A stretch of 64,000 nt of DNA from PFL35 sp041550515. GTDB lineage: Archaea; Thermoplasmatota; E2; DHVEG-1. Positions within the stretch are counted from its first letter, which is position 1. Each line of letters opens with the position of its first letter. The DNA lies in contig JBFEOQ010000004.1 in NCBI GenBank assembly GCA_041550515.1, forward strand, positions 7,776 through 71,775. The letters are read 5' to 3'. This document shows positions 8,834 through 16,637 of the stretch, piece after piece. A program made the position numbers and the translations under genes. A model generated the notes under the pieces. It was not told where the DNA came from. It worked only from the letters and a program-made list of their open reading frames with translations, and did not search any database.

Positions 8834-9940
8834 TTATTCACCTCCTGCCATACCAGATGATCTTTCAGCAGCATCTTGCAATGTTGTTGCAGTGATCAGC
8901 CCAGCATCTTTCAATATTTCTTTTGCAGCATCTTCATTCATACCTTTTATTCTTGTTATAACTGGACAATCTATTCCTTCCTTTGTTATTACTGATTTAA
9001 CACCTTTTGCAACTGTATCACATTTAGTAATCCCACCGAAAAGATTTAAGAAAATCACTTTTGGTTTTGCTTTTTTCATTAATTCAAATGCTTGCTTAAC
9101 TTTTTCAGGATCGTCTGTTCCACCTAAATCTAAAAATACTCCACCTCTTCCTTTATAATAAGTGAGAGCATCTAGTGTTGCCATAGTTAGTCCTGCACCA
9201 TTTGCAATAACACCGATGTCTCCTTCTAACTGAATAAATGCAATTCCTTTATCTTTTGCATCTTTTTCTAAATCTGTTATATCAACATATTCAGGAAGAA
9301 TATCAGAATGTCTAAACATTGAATCATCATTGATTATAACCTTAGAATCTAAAGCTATTGCTTTACCATTTGAACTAATAATAAGTGGATTAATTTCAAC
9401 AAGTTCACAATCATAGTCTCTAAACATTTTATAAATTTTTGAAATAACATTTGCAATCTCTTTTGCCTCTTCTTTTTCTACTTTTAATTTTGAGGTGATA
9501 TTGCGAATGTTGAATGATTGTATTCCAATGAGTGGATTAATCCATTCCTTGAAAATTTTTTCATCAGCAACTGATTCAATATCAATTCCACCTTCTTCAC
9601 TTATCATTATAAGTGGCATTCTTTTTGTTCTGTCTAAAGTTATGCTTAAATATAGTTCCTTTTTGATGTCTACTTTTTCTTCTGCATAAACTTTTTTTAC
9701 TGTAAATCCCTTGATGTCCATACCCATAATTTTTGAAAAATGAGTTTTAGCATCATTGATATTCTCAGCAGATTTTATACCACCTGCTTTACCGCGGCCA
9801 CCAATTGGAACTTGTGCTTTTAAAACATAAGGAAATTTCAATCCTGTAAGGTCTTTTTCATTATTTACAAGCTTGCCATTTGGAACTGATATGTTATATT
9901 TATTAAACAGTTCTTTCCCCCTATACTCAAAAAGTTTCAT
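8834..9940 (-). CDS. sucC: Succinyl-CoA ligase (ADP/GDP-forming) beta subunit
   Basis: The 368-residue beta subunit has an ATP-grasp fold (FEYRGKELFNKY start, GGRGKAGGIK nucleotide loop at about residues 49-58, EINPLIISSNG metal site) and a C-terminal ligase-CoA domain (GGVFLDLGGTDDPEKV, FLNLFGGITKCDTVA). It binds nucleotide and succinate and works with SucD. Only 18 bases separate its ATG from the stop of the upstream regulator gene on the same strand, so regulator-sucC-sucD probably form one transcript. An AGGT-containing leader serves as ribosome site. No oddities in key motifs. Confidence 0.95.
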   Translation of the reverse strand: MKLFEYRGKELFNKYNISVPNGKLVNNEKDLTGLKFPYVLKAQVPIGGRGKAGGIKSAENINDAKTHFSKIMGMDIKGFTVKKVYAEEKVDIKKELYLSITLDRTKRMPLIMISEEGGIDIESVADEKIFKEWINPLIGIQSFNIRNITSKLKVEKEEAKEIANVISKIYKMFRDYDCELVEINPLIISSNGKAIALDSKVIINDDSMFRHSDILPEYVDITDLEKDAKDKGIAFIQLEGDIGVIANGAGLTMATLDALTYYKGRGGVFLDLGGTDDPEKVKQAFELMKKAKPKVIFLNLFGGITKCDTVAKGVKSVITKEGIDCPVITRIKGMNEDAAKEILKDAGLITATTLQDAAERSSGMAGGE

Positions 9941-9958
9941 GGAAACCTGAATACAAAT

Positions 9959-11065
9959 TCACATATTTAATAGCTTTTTCACCCAAAAATCGCAACCTAC
10001 AATTTTATGAGTGATAGGAGCAAACTTGAAATCCTTAATAGAAACCATAGTGGACAGACCATATGTTTTAATCAGCGGATCCTCACCAATCCATTTATTT
10101 TCTTTTAAAACTTGCATGATCCTCATCATATCAGCTTTGTAATCATCATAATCCATGTGAACAGAGATCATAACAGCTTCAAATCTTCTACTGGCAAAAA
10201 AAACAGTGGAATCACTCATTAATCCCACGGCTTCATCATTATCCATATTGGGTGGATTACGTGGATCAAATTTAATATGATAAAAGACCAATATTTCAAA
10301 ACCTAATTTATGGAGATTTGGAAGACTAATTCTCCTCACAAGATTGGTTTTATCAAACCTTCGCCTTAAACGAGAAACAGTATGGCGAGATACACCAATC
10401 TCACGACCGATATCGCTATCAGCCATCTCAGGATAGCTAACCATCATACAGTATACATTCTTCTCTGTATCTGAAAAAACAACGTTTTCAACGTCTTTTA
10501 AGCCAAAATCGTGAACATCTCTATCGTTTTCGAAATACAAACTGAAACTACTATTCAATAATGGGCTAAAGTCGAAAAATCTATAGATACGACTAATTTC
10601 AAAAGGAAAAACAACCATATTTGAATACTCCTCTTCTAAAAGACCACGACTACCAAAAGTTTGAGTTCTAATATCATTAATTTTACCAATAGTTGCATAA
10701 TCACGTGAAAGACTCAGGGAAAATCCTTTATCTTGTTCACCAACTGAAAAAAATATCTCTTCAAAAACCTCAATTGTTTCACCAGTAATTTCAACTCTTT
10801 CTCCTAATGGAATCAATGGACTAAAATTTGTATAAGTTGCTACAAGCATTTGACAACCCATGTTTTGAAGTCTAGGAATTATAAGCTTTCTAAAATATTC
10901 ATTGTTATGAAGTCTGTGTCTGATAGATGTAACCGTTGAATGCTTTAAATTTAGTTTCTCTGAAAGTATTTTGTCGGTGAGATGTGGATACTTCGCAAGT
11001 CCATATAGCATTAACTTTTCTTTGTCAGTTAATTCAACGTTTTTCATCATTATATGAATGAGCAT
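9959..11065 (-). CDS. Transcription regulator with two winged-helix modules
   Basis: The protein (368 residues from ATG 11065) is built as two similar halves. Each starts with an AsnC/MarR-like helix-turn-helix: near residue 15 LTDKEKLMLYGLAKYPHLTD with LKHSTVTSIRHRL, and near residue 198 SDTEKNVYCMMVSYPEMADS with VSRHTVSRLRRRF. Each is followed by a stretch reading NMGCQMLVATYTNF or KLGFEILVFYHIKF, a likely RAM-like sensory half. Such duplicated regulators occur in Thermoplasmatota-like genomes; no family name is certain. It is first in a transcript with sucCD and divergent from the big fumarate reductase-kor-hdr operon, so it may control both. The start is uncertain: TTG 11071, ATG 11065, 11050 and 11047 are all possible, and a TATA-like box at about 11074-11081 would favour the later ATGs. 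Confidence 0.78.
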   Translation of the reverse strand: MLIHIMMKNVELTDKEKLMLYGLAKYPHLTDKILSEKLNLKHSTVTSIRHRLHNNEYFRKLIIPRLQNMGCQMLVATYTNFSPLIPLGERVEITGETIEVFEEIFFSVGEQDKGFSLSLSRDYATIGKINDIRTQTFGSRGLLEEEYSNMVVFPFEISRIYRFFDFSPLLNSSFSLYFENDRDVHDFGLKDVENVVFSDTEKNVYCMMVSYPEMADSDIGREIGVSRHTVSRLRRRFDKTNLVRRISLPNLHKLGFEILVFYHIKFDPRNPPNMDNDEAVGLMSDSTVFFASRRFEAVMISVHMDYDDYKADMMRIMQVLKENKWIGEDPLIKTYGLSTMVSIKDFKFAPITHKIVGCDFWVKKLLNM

Positions 11066-11111
11066 TTTCAATATAAACCTTTTTCTCGTTTTTATAAAAA
11101 TAACTGTCTTT

Positions 11112-11142
11112 TTTATTAATTAGAGCAACTTTCTTATTAATT
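11112..11142. repeat. Direct repeat TTATTAATT pair in divergent control region
   Basis: TTATTAATT occurs twice, about 11113-11121 and 11134-11142, with starts 21 bases apart (two helical turns). It lies between the regulator gene and the 22-kb operon. That spacing suits two operator sites on one DNA face for the double-winged-helix regulator, but in such AT-rich DNA chance is a real alternative. Confidence 0.3.
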
Positions 11143-11201
11143 CTTATCAAATATACGATTTTTTAGAATCACCTTATTATTATGAGATTTTTCCCAAAAA
11201 G

Positions 11202-11245
11202 TTTATAATATATTAAATATATATAGTTAATACTTTGGGAGGAGG
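11202..11245 (+). promoter_or_regulatory. Promoter and strong ribosome site of the 22-kb operon
   Basis: A TATA-rich tract TTTATAATATATTAAATAT (11202-11220) should place a transcript start near 11230-11240. It is followed at 11237-11245 by GGGAGGAGG, an unusually strong ribosome-binding sequence. That site is more than 100 bases before the fumarate reductase gene, so it must serve the small TTG frame at 11250. The 11072-11201 part of the gap otherwise holds the regulator's own promoter and the TTATTAATT repeats. Confidence 0.5.
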
Positions 11246-11249
11246 CCTT

Positions 11250-11345
11250 TTGGTCCGGCAAATAGTAAAGGATATTATCCATAAAAAGAAAGGATTTACA
11301 CCATATTTTAAGAGCGAATTATTTAAGTCATTTTTAAGAGGTTAA
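11250..11345 (+). CDS. Small TTG-started ORF (31 aa) leading the operon
   Basis: A 31-codon frame starting at TTG 11250, four bases after GGGAGGAGG, and ending TAA three bases before the fumarate reductase ATG. The product is short and basic: (M)VRQIVKDIIHKKKG, then FTPYFKSELFKSFLRG. No family recognised. Its end contains AGAGGTTAAAAA, the ribosome site of the next gene, so translation is probably coupled. TTG starts are used elsewhere here (porD, gcvH1), which makes this start credible. It may be a small subunit of the fumarate reductase, a regulatory leader peptide, or a chance frame; the strong ribosome site argues against chance. Confidence 0.55.
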   Translation: MVRQIVKDIIHKKKGFTPYFKSELFKSFLRG

Positions 11346-11348
11346 AAA

Positions 11349-12104
11349 ATGAGCAAGAAGGAACAGGTTCTATTAGAGGAATCTGAAGTTAAAAAAGCAG
11401 AAGATGTTGAAAAAAAAGCTGGAACTGTTGAAGTTTTTATCATGGGTAAAAGCTACAAAGTTCCTGCAGGTCTTACTATAATGAAGGCTTTGGAATACGC
11501 AGGCTATAGATATGTAAGGGGCTGCGGTTGCAGAGCTGGTTTTTGTGGTGCATGTTCTACGATTTATAGAATTGAAGATGAGCAAAAACTTGGTTTTGAT
11601 CTAGCTTGTCAAAAAGTTGTTGAAGATAAAATGTATCTTGTTCAACTTCCTTTTGTTCCTGCAACAAAAGCTGAGTATGATATTGAGAAAATTAAGCCAA
11701 TAGATAGTATTATTTTAGAAATATATCCTGAAATTGCTCGATGTGTTTCATGTAACACTTGTTCAAAATCTTGTCCTCAAGATATTGAGGTTATGAAATA
11801 CATCCAAAGAGCAGTACGTGGTGAAATTTCAAAATGCGCTGAGATATCTTTTGACTGTATTCAATGTGGCTTGTGTGCTATGCGATGTCCAGCTGATATT
11901 AAGCATTATCATGTTTCTCAACTTGCACGAAGACTTCGGGGTAAATACCTTGATACAAAATCGAAGAACCTTGCAAAAAGACTGAAAGAAATTGACAATA
12001 GAAAATATGATGCAGAAATCGAAAAAATGATAAAAATGGGTAAAAACGATATTACAGAGATTTACAAGAAAAGAAGGATCGAAGCAGAAGAGGGAGGTGC
12101 TTAG
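11349..12104 (+). CDS. Fumarate reductase/succinate dehydrogenase iron-sulfur subunit (TfrB/SdhB-like)
   Basis: A 251-residue SdhB/FrdB-family protein. The plant-type [2Fe-2S] motif reads GCGCRAGFCGACS with a fourth cysteine in DLACQ, around residues 57-92. Two further cluster motifs follow: CVSCNTCSKSCPQDI and CIQCGLCAMRCPADI. It passes electrons to or from the flavoprotein encoded next. It lacks the C-terminal CCG domains of methanogen TfrB and no membrane-anchor gene adjoins it, so a soluble enzyme coupled to ferredoxin, Hdr or another carrier is likely (inference). First full-size gene of the operon. Electron partner unknown. Confidence 0.88.
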   Translation: MSKKEQVLLEESEVKKAEDVEKKAGTVEVFIMGKSYKVPAGLTIMKALEYAGYRYVRGCGCRAGFCGACSTIYRIEDEQKLGFDLACQKVVEDKMYLVQLPFVPATKAEYDIEKIKPIDSIILEIYPEIARCVSCNTCSKSCPQDIEVMKYIQRAVRGEISKCAEISFDCIQCGLCAMRCPADIKHYHVSQLARRLRGKYLDTKSKNLAKRLKEIDNRKYDAEIEKMIKMGKNDITEIYKKRRIEAEEGGA

Positions 12105-12105
12105 A

Positions 12106-13752
12106 GTGAAATTGATTGATGGCTACCCTGAATACATGAAGAAATCTATAAAACAGGTTGAGAAGAAACGTGAAAAAAATATGTCTGAACCTGTTAAACC
12201 AATGTCTCTTAAAGACCGAGAAACGATGCTTACAAAATACCACCCAGATTATATGGAAGGGACTAAAAGAGAACTACGTGTCGGTATCGATAAAGGTCAA
12301 TTGTTATACAACGGTCTGGTTGATCTCCTTGAAGCAAAACCCGTTTTAGATCCAAAAGATGTTGATCTTAGTAAAATCGATTATGATGTAGATTTGTTAA
12401 TTATTGGTGGCGGTGGTGCTGGTACTGTTGCAGCATTATTTGCTTACGAATCTGGGGTGCTTTTAGACAAAATATTAATTGTTACTAAACTTCGTCATGG
12501 CGATGCCAATAGTATGATGGCTCAGGGTGGCATTCAAGCAGCAGATCGTCCTGAAGACAACCCAGCTTTACATTATTTGGATATCTATGGTGGAGGGCAT
12601 TTTACGAATAAACCTGAGCTTGCTCGTGCACTTGCACTTGATGCACCTGGAATAATTAAATGGCACGAGGAATTAGGAGTTATGTATGATCGCCATGAAG
12701 ACGGTGAATTCCAAGAGTTATCTGGCGGTGGTACCTGTCGGAATCGTATGCACAGCTGCAAGGATTATTCTGGTATGGAAATTATGCGAAACATCCGGGA
12801 TCAAGCTAGAAACTTGGAAATTCCTACTCTAGAGTTTTCTCCTGTTGCCGAGTTATTATTAGATGATAAAGGACAAGTTGCAGGTGGTATCGCATTCAAT
12901 CTTGAAACATTTGAATATTATGTAATACGCGCAAAAGCAACAATTCTTGCGACTGGTGGTAGTGGCAGATTACATTTAGCAAATTATCCAACAACAAACC
13001 ACTATGGTGCCACTGGCGATGGATTAATTATGGCTTATCATGCAGGAGCAAATTTACTTGATTTAGATACAATTCAAATCCATCCAACAGGTGATGCATT
13101 TCCAGAACCTCTTGTTGGAATACTTTCAACAGAAAAAATCAGAGGATTAGGTGCAATACCAATAAACAAAAACGGTGATCCATTTGTTTTCCCACTTGAA
13201 CCTCGTGATGTTGAGTCCGCATCTTTTATAAAAGAATGCAAAGAAAATCGTGGTATTGTTACACCAACAGGAATGCCAGGTGTGTGGCTTGATTCACCTA
13301 TGATTAACATCATTCATGGTGAAGGAACAATAGAAACAAAACTAGCTGGTGAAGTTCGAAAGTTCAAGCGATTTGGAATCGATATGACAAAACAACCAAT
13401 TTTGGTTTACCCTACACTTCACTATCAGAATGGCGGAATTGAAATAAATGAAAAAACTGAGACAAGATTACCGGGATTGTTTGCAGCTGGAGAAGTTACA
13501 GGTGGCGTACATGGAAAAAACCGATTGATGGGAAATTCCCTGCTTGATTTCAATGTATTTGGTCGAAGATCTGGAATTTATGCGGCTAAATATATCAAAA
13601 AAGCTAAAGTTGGAAAATTAACACTTAATCATCTAGATAAATATAATAAAATGCTTGAGGAAGCAAAAATAAAACCAAAGAAAACAGCGCCGATAATTTT
13701 ACCTGAATATCGTGGTGAAAAGACAATTGCTCGAGCATTGGATATATTCTAA
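12106..13752 (+). CDS. Fumarate reductase/succinate dehydrogenase flavoprotein subunit (TfrA/SdhA-like)
   Basis: The 548-residue protein has the FAD-binding dinucleotide fold (DLLIIGGGGAGTVAALFAYE near residue 90), HGDANSMMAQGGIQAA, the SdhA substrate-side motifs DTIQIHPTG and STEKIRGLGAIPINKNG, and the late PTLHYQNGGIEI / GLFAAGEVTGGVHGKNRLMG. It interconverts fumarate and succinate. I choose GTG 12106 as start because GGGAGG at 12092-12097 lies 8 bases before it and the upstream gene ends at 12104; an earlier GTG at 12097 lies inside that ribosome site. An N-terminal extension of about 90 residues precedes the FAD fold. No SdhC/D anchor is present nearby. Confidence 0.9.
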   Translation: MKLIDGYPEYMKKSIKQVEKKREKNMSEPVKPMSLKDRETMLTKYHPDYMEGTKRELRVGIDKGQLLYNGLVDLLEAKPVLDPKDVDLSKIDYDVDLLIIGGGGAGTVAALFAYESGVLLDKILIVTKLRHGDANSMMAQGGIQAADRPEDNPALHYLDIYGGGHFTNKPELARALALDAPGIIKWHEELGVMYDRHEDGEFQELSGGGTCRNRMHSCKDYSGMEIMRNIRDQARNLEIPTLEFSPVAELLLDDKGQVAGGIAFNLETFEYYVIRAKATILATGGSGRLHLANYPTTNHYGATGDGLIMAYHAGANLLDLDTIQIHPTGDAFPEPLVGILSTEKIRGLGAIPINKNGDPFVFPLEPRDVESASFIKECKENRGIVTPTGMPGVWLDSPMINIIHGEGTIETKLAGEVRKFKRFGIDMTKQPILVYPTLHYQNGGIEINEKTETRLPGLFAAGEVTGGVHGKNRLMGNSLLDFNVFGRRSGIYAAKYIKKAKVGKLTLNHLDKYNKMLEEAKIKPKKTAPIILPEYRGEKTIARALDIF

Positions 13753-13767
13753 AAATGGTGTAATAAA

Positions 13768-14028
13768 ATGATTGAAGTAAAAGACGACTGGTGTAAAGGA
13801 TGCAACATCTGCATAGATCGATGTCCCGTCGGTGCTTTGGAAGAATCTGATAGATTAAACAAAAAAGGGATTCGTCCACCTCAATTGAAAAAAGAAAATG
13901 AATGTAATTACTGCAGATACTGTGAGCTCATATGCCCAGATCTAGCACTGGCTGTAGTTGTAGATAAAGAAGTTAAAAAAGTTGAGAAAAAAATTCTACT
14001 AAGCCCGTTAGGAGGGAAAAAGAAATGA
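13768..14028 (+). CDS. korD: 2-oxoglutarate:ferredoxin oxidoreductase delta subunit (KorD)
   Basis: An 86-residue ferredoxin with two cluster motifs, CKGCNICIDRCPVGA and CNYCRYCELICPD. The start MIEVKDDWCKGC is typical of KorD/VorD proteins. It carries electrons between the KorAB catalytic core and ferredoxin. Its last codons overlap the korA ATG by four bases, and it begins the korDABC group inside the operon. Specificity for 2-oxoglutarate is inferred from the neighbouring subunits and from the TCA-type genes around it. Confidence 0.9.
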   Translation: MIEVKDDWCKGCNICIDRCPVGALEESDRLNKKGIRPPQLKKENECNYCRYCELICPDLALAVVVDKEVKKVEKKILLSPLGGKKK

Positions 14029-15206
14029 AAGTTGAACGAGATCCTAAAAGGATACGCGAAGTTTTAGGAAAAAAAGTACAATTTATTCTAGGAGATATGG
14101 CCTGTGTTTATGGAGGACTTCTTGCAGGAGTCTCATTTTTTGGAGGATATCCAATAACTCCTGCGTCTGAAGTTGCTGAGGGAATGGCACGAAGGCTTCC
14201 AAGAATAGGTGGCACATATATTCAGATGGAAGACGAAATTGGAAGTATTGCTGCAGTTATTGGTGCTGCATGGGGCGGGGCAAAATCAATGACAGCAACA
14301 TCGGGTCCAGGTTTTTCTCTTATGATGGAAAACTATGGGTTTGCCTTTATGACTGAAACTCCTTGCGTAATAGTCAATGTTCAACGAACTGGCCCATCAA
14401 CTGGACAACCAACACTTGGAGCACAAGGTGATATGATGCAAGCTCGATGGGGGACACATGGTGATTATGAAGCCATTGCATTTGCACCAAGTACTGTTCA
14501 AGAATGTATGGATTTTACAATTGACGCATTTAATCTTTCAGAGAAATATCGCACCCCTACATTGGTAATGACTGATGGAGAAGTAGGACACCTTAGGGAG
14601 AGAATTGTTATTCCTGACGAAAAAGACTTGAAAATAATTGATAGAGTAACAGCAACAATTGATAAAAAGAAGTATATTCCATTCACTGAATCTCAAACTC
14701 GAAAAAGTAAGGTTCCTGATTTTGCAACTTTTGGTACAGGTTATCGTACATATGTTACAGGTCTTACTCATAACGAAAAAGGCTTTCCGGCAACGGATAA
14801 ACAACCAGATCATGAACGACTTGTTAAAAGGATTACATCAAAAATCACTGATGATGCTGATAAACTTGTCATTGTAGAGACATTGAATCTTGATGATGCA
14901 GACATTGCTTTTGTAACATATGGTGCGACAGCTAGACCAGCGGAGTCAGCAATGGAAATAGGTAGAAAGAATGGTATAAAAGTTGGTCTTTTTCGTCTTA
15001 AACTTGTTTGGCCATTCCCTGAAAAAGAGATAGCTAAACTGGCAAAAAAAGTAGATAAAATAATTGTGCCAGAAATGAACCTCGGTCAAATAGTCCATCC
15101 AGTTCGTGAGGCTGCTTGTGGTAATTGTGAAGTTATTTCAGCGCCAAAAATTGGTGGAGAAATGCACATTCCAAATGAACTTTTAAAATATCTGGAGGGA
15201 AAATAA
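14025..15206 (+). CDS. korA: 2-oxoglutarate:ferredoxin oxidoreductase alpha subunit (KorA)
   Basis: A 393-residue alpha subunit. FFGGYPITPASEVAEGMA (about residues 38-55) is the KorA form of the YPITP motif. QMEDEIGSIAAVIGAAWGGA and TSGPGFSLMMENYGFA are TPP-pyrimidine-domain signatures of 2-oxoglutarate synthases. QRTGPSTGQPT is the substrate-side loop characteristic of KorA rather than PorA. The protein oxidises 2-oxoglutarate to succinyl-CoA with ferredoxin, or runs in the CO2-fixing direction. AGGAGGGAAAAAGA precedes the ATG. Tightly packed with korD and korB. Confidence 0.94.
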   Translation: MKVERDPKRIREVLGKKVQFILGDMACVYGGLLAGVSFFGGYPITPASEVAEGMARRLPRIGGTYIQMEDEIGSIAAVIGAAWGGAKSMTATSGPGFSLMMENYGFAFMTETPCVIVNVQRTGPSTGQPTLGAQGDMMQARWGTHGDYEAIAFAPSTVQECMDFTIDAFNLSEKYRTPTLVMTDGEVGHLRERIVIPDEKDLKIIDRVTATIDKKKYIPFTESQTRKSKVPDFATFGTGYRTYVTGLTHNEKGFPATDKQPDHERLVKRITSKITDDADKLVIVETLNLDDADIAFVTYGATARPAESAMEIGRKNGIKVGLFRLKLVWPFPEKEIAKLAKKVDKIIVPEMNLGQIVHPVREAACGNCEVISAPKIGGEMHIPNELLKYLEGK

Positions 15207-15207
15207 G

Positions 15208-16098
15208 ATGGTAGAAATAAAAACCGCTGAGGAATTAAATAAAAAATTTCTCAGAGAGGGTATGTGGCCTACTATTTTCTGTAATGGTTGCGGCCATGGA
15301 GTGGTATTGGAATACACTTTCTGGGCATTGGAAGAATTAGGTTGGGATATGAACAAAGTCATCTTTGCTTCAGGTATTGGATGTTCATCTAGGCTTCCGG
15401 GTTATATCAACGCAGATGGTTTGCATACAACACATGGAAGAGCAATTGCTTTTGCAACTGGTATAAAAGCAGCAAATCCTGATTTTAATATTATTGTTTT
15501 CACAGGTGATGGTGATTGCTCAGGGATTGGTGGTAACCATTTTATTCATGCAGCCAGACGTAACATTGACATAACCGTTATTATGATTAATAATTTCATT
15601 TATGGAATGACCGGTGGTCAATTAGCACCAACAGCACCGCTTGGGAGTATTGCAACAACTGCTCCATATGGAAATATTGAGCATCCTTTTGATATATGTG
15701 AACTTGCAAAAGCCCTTGGTGCAAATTATGTAGCTAGATGGCCTGTTTCTCACCCGTATCAGCCTATAAAATCAGTAAAAGAAGGACTACAAAAGAAAGG
15801 TTTTTCCTTATTGGAGTTCCTTGCACCTTGCCCAACAGCATATGGACGACGAAACAAACTTGGAGATATCAAAAAACATTGGGCTTGGTATGACGATAAC
15901 ACCATCTTGATCGAGGATTATCAAAAAATTATGAACTATGGATCTGAAAAAGAAAAAGAACAAATAAAAGACAAAATGCAAATCGGTGTTTTCCAAGATA
16001 TCCAGAAATCTGGATTTTTTGAAGAATATGAAAAACTTGTGGATAGATTACAATCAAAAGAAAAAAAATCAGATAAAGCCAAAGGAGATAAAAAATGA
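15208..16098 (+). CDS. korB: 2-oxoglutarate:ferredoxin oxidoreductase beta subunit (KorB)
   Basis: A 296-residue TPP-binding subunit. FCNGCGHGVVLEY at the N-terminus carries CxxC residues, FASGIGCSSRLPGYINADG and HGRAIAFATGIKAANP are KorB signatures, and GDGDCSGIGGNHFIHA followed by MINNFIYGMTGGQ is the thiamine/Mg motif. It completes the active site with KorA. GGAGGGAAAATAAG provides the ribosome site. Four-base overlap with korC follows. Motifs are intact and length is normal. Confidence 0.95.
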   Translation: MVEIKTAEELNKKFLREGMWPTIFCNGCGHGVVLEYTFWALEELGWDMNKVIFASGIGCSSRLPGYINADGLHTTHGRAIAFATGIKAANPDFNIIVFTGDGDCSGIGGNHFIHAARRNIDITVIMINNFIYGMTGGQLAPTAPLGSIATTAPYGNIEHPFDICELAKALGANYVARWPVSHPYQPIKSVKEGLQKKGFSLLEFLAPCPTAYGRRNKLGDIKKHWAWYDDNTILIEDYQKIMNYGSEKEKEQIKDKMQIGVFQDIQKSGFFEEYEKLVDRLQSKEKKSDKAKGDKK

Positions 16099-16637
16099 AA
16101 AAAGAAATTAGAATCTGCGGTTTCGGAGGACAGGGAGTAATTCTTTCAGGTTTTATTATTGGAAAAGCCGCCTCGGTTTTTATGGATTATAACGCAGTAC
16201 AGAGCCAATCTTATGGGCCAGAAGCTCGTGGCGGAGCTGCTCGATCAGAAGTAATTGTATCTGATGAAAAAATTGGATATCCTCGGCCTCTTGGTGTTGA
16301 TCTTCTTGTTGCTATGTCACAGGAATCGTTTGATTCCTACCGTCATGATGTTACTAAGAATACCAAAATTGTTGTTGATCCAGATCTAGTAAAAAAACAT
16401 GACATTGGTCAACCGGTTTACAAAGTTCATGCTCAACAAATAGCTGAAAGCCTGGGAAACAAAATTGTTACAAATATTGTAATGGTAGGAGCATCAATGG
16501 CGATATTTGGATTATTAGATTTGGAAGCAGTCAAAAAATCTGTTCTTGATAGTGTCCCAAAAAGGTTTATTGATCTTAACGAAAAAGCTTTTGAAAAAGG
16601 AGTTGAGGCCGGGAAGAATGCCCTTAAAGACGTATAA
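16095..16637 (+). CDS. korC: 2-oxoglutarate:ferredoxin oxidoreductase gamma subunit (KorC)
   Basis: A 180-residue gamma subunit with ICGFGGQGVILSGFIIGKAA at the start and AVQSQSYGPEARGGAARSEV near residue 36, the diagnostic KorC motifs for the CoA-binding domain. It shares a four-base overlap with korB and about 20 bases with the downstream double HdrA gene, so the kor genes and the hdr genes are coupled in translation. This physical link suggests that the ferredoxin from 2-oxoglutarate oxidation is handled by the Hdr complex (inference). Confidence 0.93.
   Translation: MKKEIRICGFGGQGVILSGFIIGKAASVFMDYNAVQSQSYGPEARGGAARSEVIVSDEKIGYPRPLGVDLLVAMSQESFDSYRHDVTKNTKIVVDPDLVKKHDIGQPVYKVHAQQIAESLGNKIVTNIVMVGASMAIFGLLDLEAVKKSVLDSVPKRFIDLNEKAFEKGVEAGKNALKDV

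Noticed and set aside
11349..13752. Membrane-bound succinate dehydrogenase (complex II)
   Set aside because: No SdhC/SdhD-like membrane anchor frame lies between or beside the two subunits; korD follows directly.
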